From positions 11,868,143 to 11,932,142 of the forward strand of contig OZ035998.1 in assembly GCA_964035015.1 (NCBI GenBank): a stretch of 64,000 nucleotides of DNA, in the 5' to 3' direction. Positions 33,401-42,624 of this stretch are shown in pieces. Numbering within the stretch: position 1 is the stretch's first letter; every line of letters starts with the position of its first letter. Under the pieces are notes generated by a model. It did no database searches and was not told where the DNA came from. It saw only the letters and a program-made list of their open reading frames with translations. Made by a program: the position numbers and the translations under genes. The DNA comes from Corallium rubrum. Its lineage: Eukaryota; Cnidaria; Anthozoa; Scleralcyonacea; Coralliidae.

Positions 33401-36400
33401 TGACCCCTTTTCTTGAAAATGGACAACTGGCAGAGATATTCTGAGCGTGTAATCTTATAAATTATCGGCGGCTTGAATGGATAACAGGGCCGAGATATCT
33501 CAGAAGATGTTTTGTCTTCGCACGTTAACATTTCTTGTAATTGTTTTCAGAATTGTCCAGATAATCCTCCACAAGAGGAGGTACTGTGCTCGGAGACGGG
33601 AGCAAAAACCGATAGAAAACGCCAGTGGGGCATTTATGACGAGGCCAATGGTTAGGAAACGTACATCATTAAGAAAGGCGCCATTTAAGATATTTGTCTG
33701 ATTATTCATTTAGTTATTTTAGCCAGCCAACCAGCCAGCCAGCCGTCCGTCCGTCCGTCCGTCCGTCCGTTCGTTCGTTCGTTCGTTCGTTCGTTCGTTC
33801 GTTCGTTCGTTCGTTCGTTCGTTCGTTCGTTCGTTCGTTCGTTCGTTCGTTCGTTCGTTCGTTCGTTCGTTCGTTCGTTCGTTCGTTCGTTCGTTCGTTC
33901 GTTCGTTCGTTCGTTCGTTCGTTCGTTCGTTCGTTCGTTCGTTCGTTCGTTCGTTCGTTCGTTCGTTCGTTCGTTCGTTCGTTCGTTCGTTCGTTCGTTC
34001 GTTCGTTCGTTCGTTCGTTCGTTCGTTCGTTCGTTCGTTCGTTCGTTCGTTCGTTCGTTCGTTCGTTCGTTCGTTCGTTCGTTCGTTCGTTCGTTCGTTC
34101 GTTCGTTCGTTCGTTCATTTCATTGTTTGTTACGTTTGCTTGTAAAGTGATAATTAGTCCGTTTTCTAATTGTTCCTATTTAATTTAATATTTTTAGTTG
34201 GCTAGTTGGTTTCTTTTTATCTGTTTTCTGGTCATTATGATTTGTTTGCTTGTTAGTCAGTCAATCAATTATAGTAGGGACATGATATGATTAAAATCCA
34301 ACTTGTTTTTCTAGTTAATCTTGACTGTAACTTCGAAAGTGATGCAAATGCGGCGTGGTGCAATTGGACTAATGAAATCCAGAGTGTTCAACAAGATTGG
34401 AAATTAAACAAAGGAAAAACCAGATCGTCCAACACTGGACCTTCTGTGGACCATACGACAAATACTGAGCAAGGTATATACGTTGATATGTTTCTAACGC
34501 AATAGTTCAACATGCCAACATACTAGCGTGATATGTTTGTTAAAAACTAATTGGTATACACTGGTGGCCAAAATTGATATGCTGCTCAAAGGAAAACAGT
34601 GTTATCAGACAAATGCCACTAAAAAATACAAATTAAAGTGTATTATTTCAGGATGGAATGCCAGAAGGGAATCCTGTTTGAAAATAAACAGGAGAAACAA
34701 CAGTACGGAGAAGTTAAAAATCTTGCAGAAATAGGGGGGGGGGGGGCTCATTAATTTTTGCTATCAGTGTATCTTATCGTATCTTCTTGTATGTACTATC
34801 CTTTCCGGTCATATCCTATTCCATAATTATGGAAGTTCACACCAATGATGATAGACCTGTTAAAAGCCACCTGGAGGCCACATATGTTTTCTGAAATTTT
34901 CAGCTTGAGAGATGCGCCCATATTATGTCATATCAAACCATCAAGTTATATTCTATATGTAAATATACAGAATAGTACCATGCCACGCTACTCCACGCTA
35001 CTCCATACCATAATGAATAATAAATGTACCATACCTGCATACCGTACGTATCGTAACGTAACTTGTGACTAGTTTTCACAAGGTCTGCTACCTGAGTCTT
35101 GGTAGCTCAATGGTTAGAGAGTGTGATTAGTTTTCGCAAAGTCTGCCACTTGAGCCTCCGTCAGTAGCTCAATGGTTAGAGTGTGTGACTATAGTTCTCA
35201 CAAAGTCTGTCGCTTGATTCTCAGTAGCTCCATGGTTAGAGTGTGTCAGTAGTTCTCAGAAGGTCTGCATCTGAGCCTGAGTAGCTCAATGATTAGAGTG
35301 TGTGCTGACAGTACCGTTCTGTATCGTATTGTACCGAACCGAACCGTACAATACGATGTACGATACGATACGATACGATACCATACCATACCATACCATA
35401 TCATACGATACCATACCATACCATATGATACCAGACATAGGATACCCGATATGATATCACAATTGTTCCCATTTACAGGGCAATACATTTACTTCGAGTC
35501 TTCATCTCCCGAGTCAGAGAGAGGATATAAAGCTCGCTTATCCAGTTCTAAATTAGCAGTGCGACAAGCCTGCTTGTCATTTTGGTATCACATGTTTGGT
35601 AACCGTGAGATGGGATCACTGAGAGTGATTCAGAAAAGCCAAGGGGTTTCAAAGACGTTATGGCATAAGACTGGGAACCAAGGGCAAACATGGCTTCAGG
35701 CAAAAGTTGAAATCCAGGATGAGAATTTGTATCAGGTATGTAAAACTTCAAATTACATCGGTCTAATCGGAATTAAACTATTTTTTGGCTTGATAATGAT
35801 GTTACTTGTCCCCTGTTAAACTTATTCCTGTTGACTTACTCATGGGCGAGTAAAGTTGTCTGTCGTTTAAAGCCAGGGTAAGGGCCTGGGCTTGGCTAGC
35901 CTGGAGTGCGATCCGTATTAAAGAGTTATTAACCGAGTGCGAGGTTTGTACGGGAAAGTATTCGCCTGAGGTTTTCGTACAGACCGAGCGACGAAAGAGC
36001 GAGGTTTGTGCGATAAAACCGAGGGCAAATACTTTCCAGTACAGACCGAGCAAACGAGGTTAATAAGGAATTTATTATATGGCTATTGGTTCATTTTATT
36101 TTTAAGTTTCGAGCGTTGTTTTCGTCTTCGGAGTATGCTGTTTACCTTACCTGTTGACTTTTTCGTGTCGCTTCTTGGCCTTCTTATTTACACCAGTTCG
36201 GCTTTTATTGGTCGTGTTTTTAGATAAACAGCTTTAAAGAAAACCAGCAGTGATGTTCCAACACATTTTATTGTTCAGAATATTTGAATTAAGATACCTA
36301 TTTCTCTTTTATTTGTATTCAAATCAACTCAGAAATGTTCCCGCCAAAACTTACAGGGCCGAGAAAAAAAACGTATTGACCGGTCGGTCAATATCGTAAA

Positions 36401-39400
36401 ATCCCGACCTCTCAGGAACCAATCAGCGTGCGTCGTTTTGTGTACGGGCCGGAAATCAAACCCAGCCATATAATAAATCCTTGTTATTTTATCTGACAAA
36501 AAATTATTTTGTATGTTATATATCTCAAACTCATTAATGATTCATGAGGTAATCAGCCAATTACAATAATTCATTCAATCACCTGATTGCAATACAATGG
36601 ATACTCCATTCTCAAACTGATTAATAATTCATGAATTATCGTAGCCAATCCATGAACGTATACCACATCACATGGTACCCAATGAGTTTCGGTGCCCAAT
36701 GAAAACCTGTAGGAAACTTCCTAGTGAACTGGATCACATTTCTTGATCTGCATATTGAAATCAATGAAGAAAATACCGCAAATGCATTGCGATATACTTC
36801 AAAACAATAAAAACCTCGGGGTTACGCCCCTTGATTTTCATTTGTTTCCTCATATTTGGAACCCCTGATGATACACTCAATCTCCTGTTTGATCTATTAC
36901 GTAAAACACGCGAAAATCGTATACTACCAAGATAACAGATGAAAACCGGTTTTCACTATTATCTATGCAAAATAAACAAGTTGCTGTAATGAATAAATTT
37001 TACACACACTCGTGAATGAAATCTCATGAGGGTTTATTTTAATTGCGTTTTCCAATCAGTAAAATCGCTCGATTGAGATGTCAGACCACCACACGTATAC
37101 GTTTTTCTAGCGTTTTCATATTGTTTCAGGTAATGAGGCCATTGTTTTCTGCTCCCTCAACAACCAACTCGTTTATCGTGTTTCATCAGGGGGAATCCAA
37201 ACATTCAAAACAAAAATCTCTCAAACTCATTGTTGATGTAATTATTAGATCAAACACGAGTTTGAATGTTTCATCAGGGGTTCCAAACACGAGAAAACAA
37301 ATAAAAACCGAGGGCGTAACCCCGATGTTTTTATTGTTTTCGAGTGTTTGGAGTCCCCTAAATGATAAACGAGTGTTTGATCAAACGAGTCATTTGCATC
37401 GCGATTTGCGGTGTTTTCTTTATTGATTTCAATATTCAGATTAAGAAATGTGACCCAGTTCATTAGGAAGTTTCCTACAGGTTTTCATTGGGTACCAAAA
37501 CTCATGCATGTGATGTGGTATACGTTTATGGATTGACAATCTTCGGCCTCGCCCAATATTGATTCTCAACTGAAATATTTTGCCATATATATGAAGCATA
37601 GATGAATCCAATAAGTAAGATTATTATATATTCAAACTTCATTTTCGTTCCTTATTGGTAATATACTCCAGTTAATTCTTAATGTCCAGCAGTTGTCGCG
37701 TTATTTCCGCCGAATACTGTGAATTATTGGTGGGAGGCGTCCAAAAAAATGATTTTTGGAACGCTATGACGTCACTACGACAAAGCGCGCGAAAATTACA
37801 AAATAACCATAGATAATGGGGGGAACTGGATAGGATTAAAACATGTTAGGAAACTGGAAACGATGTTTGCACAACTTGCTATGGTAATTATACACTTATA
37901 AGCGGCTAATCACGTAACGGGTAGTCCCACTATACATGGCCATGATCAGCTACTGCCGAAATTAAACAAGAGTGTAATATCACTTAAGTTCGTTCAGCAA
38001 TAGCTGATCGTGGCCATGCATGTGAGGTCGACGACCCGTTGCATTAACCGCTTATAAGCGTATAATTACCATAGCAAGTTGTGCAAATATCGTTTCCGGT
38101 TTCGTAAGTTTCCTATCCAGTTCCCTTTCCATTATCTTTGAAATAACAAAATCTTCAATAAAGTCAATTTTGTAAGATTAATCGAATGAGTCTGTCTCGA
38201 TGTAAGATTAATCGAATGATTTTACTGTCAGCTTTTTCTTGCATCTTAGTATGACTATTTTGAATGAATAAAAAAAAACAATTATTGGATTAAGCTTGCT
38301 CATGGTATCAAGAATGATCCAGACTTCGGTCAATGTTATCTGCCAAAGCCGGGGGCTGAGATAAATCTTAAGATATGTTATATATCGACTTTTCTTCTCT
38401 TCTAAGTACATACTGCAAAATAGGATAAATTTCACGAGTTGAAGTTAGTCACTTAGTCCAGCAACTAATTTTTGTGATTTGGTAAAAAATAGCCTAATTC
38501 ACTGAACCTATATAGTTGTAAAGGCAAAGATAGTTGCATTAAAGTAATTTGAATTGTTTTACTTTAGATTTTCTTTGAAGCCGAAAAACTTGTTTCAGGT
38601 TATCACAGCGATATTGCTTTAGATGACATCACATTTATTCCTGGAGCCTGTGATAAAGCTGGCCTGCGGATTTCTACAACAACAGGTATTGTAAGTTAAA
38701 GAGTTGGAAAAGGGTTGTGGGTATGCGGGTATGCGGCTACCACCCTTGAGGAATTAAGTGTACTGGCGAGGAAGGTTAACCCTTTCACTACCAGGGGTCT
38801 TCTCTTGACGAGTAAAATCGTCGCGTTGGCCAGAGTAAAATACTGAAGGTGCTTCTACATGCGAGCTTAGGAGTCAAAGGGTTAAACCACTGATCTCTAT
38901 ATAAACTGGATGGGCCATTGGGCTGGATTTTGCGTGCCAGATGTATGATGACGACCCAAGATCGGCTGCCAGTACTGAACTGAAGTTCATAGCTTTCGTA
39001 GATTGAAAACAGAGAAAACGAGTTATTTTAAGAAAATTTAAACGAATGTAAGGACACAAGAAGTACTTAATAAGGTTTAAGACGTTAATTTCTTGTATTT
39101 GTTTCTGTTACTGAGCTATAAAACCTTTAAATTTCGTTGTTTTTCTTCAGTGCCGACAACGGAGAAACTTCACGATAATATAAACTGAAAAACAGACTAT
39201 AAAGTCTACGAAGAATTCAATTTCAAGTCTTTTATAGTAATCTTAATGCCTTAACAATATTTCGTGTTGTGTACTTGCCATGCATTGTTTGACTGTATCT
39301 GTTGTTAAACAGTGAAAACTAAACGAACTGGCATCTGTTGTTTGCTTTACGGTTTTTTCGACTCCCCGGATAAGATATTGGTTTGCAGCTAGACATTGAT

Positions 39401-42400
39401 TAACCAACAAATGTTCCGTACTGTGAGAGGCAGAGTTACAACGAGACCTGGTGGCTGTTTTCCAATAGCAGTCTGGGCGAGAGTAGTTAGCAGTATAGTT
39501 AGTAGCAAACTAGCGGTCACGCGGTGAGATACCATTACCAGAAATTAATGACAAAATGGCCACCGCTTGAAAGCCAATTTACATATATACTTTAGAGGAT
39601 GGCGGTAACATTAAATATATAAGGCGAATATGTTAAAGTGAGAATTCTGCTTGTTGAGTAGCTTGTCAACTATTTGCCGACCTCCTGATCTAAACAACAA
39701 CCATTATCCAATCATTTAGACACCTATTTATTTTCATCAGATATATCAGCGATCTTCCAAATTGTGTTGAAAATAGTAAATAAATAAGCAAGTCATGCAC
39801 CACTGAATTGCAGTAGGATTTTGTTTGATACCTTCAAAATCGTCTTTGGTCAAATGTTTGAGAGTTGATAGAAGAACCTTTATCTTGTATGTAATAAATT
39901 ACATCTTGACCAAATTGGCTGGAGTTGTATACATCCAATTCAACAACTACCCGACTTGTAATGACCACAAGAAAATATGCATTTTGAACACACCATGATT
40001 GATGGAGGCTAAAACATTGACAAACGATAGCTCGAGAGATATAGTCATTTGGAAGATCGTAGGTAGACCTGATTTAAACAAATAAGGAAGTGAATAATTT
40101 GAAAAGCGCTGTTGCTTAAATAGCGAGGTCGGCAAATAGTAGGCGAGATACTCAATTAGCAGAATTTTCATTTTAACATTTCCCCTCTATATATTTACTG
40201 TTCAAAATTAGATGCCATTTCATAAACGCTATATGTAAATTAGCCCTTAAGCGGCGGCCATTTTGTCGTCAATTTCTGGTAATGTTGCTGAAGTTGGCTT
40301 TCTGCAGCAGTCTATATAGAGTAGTTAGCAGTAGTCAGTAACAGACTAACAGTTACGATGAGACACCTGAAGGCTGCATTTTTTAAGTAGTCGAGAGTAG
40401 TTAGCAGTATTCAGTAGGAGTTACGATGAGATACTTGAAGACTGTTTTTCTGCAGCAGTCATGCATGGGTAGTAAGCAATGGTCAGTAGCAGACTAGCAA
40501 TCATGGTCTTACACTTGAAAGCTGTCTTTTTGCAGCAGTCGAGACTGGTTAGCAGTAGTCAGTAACAGACTAGCATTTACAGTGAGACACACGAAGGCTG
40601 TCCTTCTGCAGCAGTCTAGAGAATTTATCAGTAGTAGGTAGCAGACAATAGTCAGTAGCACTGTGGCAAAGCTTATGCAGGAAAAGTGGGAAACTCTCTA
40701 AGACGTAGGAATAACGCAAATCGAGTGGGAGCTCAAAACGTCGGCGAGCAGGTAAACATGCATGCTGGTAACAAATGCAAAGCCCTTTTTGCGCCGTTTT
40801 CATATAAGGTCTATAGAATATGGGACAGACCTACAATCATTTCATGGATCTCGTGATCATCTTCAAGACTCTAATATTTTTAAAGAAAATAGACGGTTTG
40901 GCTTTGGTATTTGGTCTAGGAATGCAAGTGACGCCATATTTCAATGCGATAAATGCCTGTTTTTTTTTAGTTTAAACCTGTGGGCCTTTTTTTTTTCATT
41001 CAGGCGGAAATTCTTCATCCTTCTCATTTTTCTGTTATATTTTCTAACTTTTAGATACTCGTGACCAATGTTCCGTTAGATGTACAACTATTGACAGTAA
41101 AAGGCCGCAGAGAATACTTTTTGATGTACCAATTTATGACGGAACCCGTTGCCACAACAATGGCTCGGCGGGCATTTGCTATCGAGGAAAATGCGCGGTA
41201 CGTTTTGTAAAATGATTATATATCATATATACACATGCGTACATAACATCTGCGTTAATAAGTCTATTTTTGTGTTAAGAAGTTTTGTGTTAAAAAAGTC
41301 GTGCCAAAAACGTCGCTTGCTATTGATTCCGCACAAACGAACGAACGAACGAACGAACGAACGAACGAACGAACGAACGAACGAACGAACGAACGAACGA
41401 ACGAACGAACGAACGAACGAACGAACGAACGAACGAACGAACGAACGAACGAACGAACGAACGAACGAACGAACGAACGAACGAACGAACGAACGAACGA
41501 ACGAACGAACGAACGAACGAACGAACGAACGAACGAACGAACGAACGAACGAACGAACGAACGAACATGCAAATGCATGCAGAAGCAGAATATAAAGTTG
41601 CGGTTTTCCACTTGCGAATATAAAGTTCGTATGAATTGTCTTACGAGGTCTTGGCTATAATTAATAAAAATCTATCCAATATTTACAATAGAAATGTTGA
41701 TTTTCTAAAAGTGCTGCTATCTATTTGACCTGATTATATTTACATTTCCTTCTTTCATTGAATATTATACTTGTTAACTTACCTTGTGAAAGAAACCGAA
41801 ATACCCAGAGAAAACAAACGGGTTTTGGTAGAAAGTTGACGGACTCTTCGTACACGGAATCATGCAAGCAACCGCGTCTCGTATAAGCTTCGAACTAGCG
41901 ACCTCAACGTGAAAGGCAGTCGCTCTGGCGACTGAGCTATTCAAACCTTCCAGTAGAAAATCCATTTTACACGGCCTTTTTTCTATTTCTGTTTTTTTTT
42001 CACGTAAGTGTGTGACTGATGTAATAAGTGTTGTGTCTACGCGAGCTCGAACTTCTGGTTTGTTCAATTTAGAAGGTCGGTTGCGATGGTGTCATCGGTT
42101 CTGGTAAGAAGTTTGATAACTGCGACGTTTGTGGCGGCGATGGAAGTTCGTGCAAAAGCAATGTGATTTTAGAAGATAAACGTCAAGGTAAAATAGTCCC
42201 CACATTCTAATACTCATTTTTTAAATCAAGTTTTTACAAGTCCTATCAAATTTTCAGTTAATTTAAGTCATAGTACGTTTGAAATTCATTTTGTTTGAGA
42301 TGACTTCTTTAAAAAAGCATTAATAATTCCTGAGGAAAACACAGGAAATCTGTACTATATCTGTGCATGGTTTTATCTGATAAATAATTCTCCTGATTTA

Positions 42401-42582
42401 CATAAACTTTAGCTTTGATTTTCTCAGCTTATGCAACGTTATTTTTCAACATCCCTACGGCCAATAAACTTACCACATGGGTCGTTTTTGACGCTATCCA
42501 AAACATTCGCAGGACGTGTTACTGCTGCTCATGTTTAAGTATTACATTAACCATCAACATATCATCATCATCATCATCATCG

Positions 42583-42624
<42 letters not shown>

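Noticed and set aside
33742-34115. CRISPR-like regular repeats
   Set aside because: No spacers; a pure microsatellite in a eukaryotic intron.
33694-34188. SFVR / TNER repeat ORFs, also at 41149-41660
   Set aside because: Translations of GTTC and GAAC arrays on both strands.
41881-41951. Functional tRNA-Glu gene
   Set aside because: A-box and B-box are good, but the anticodon and acceptor stems do not pair properly.
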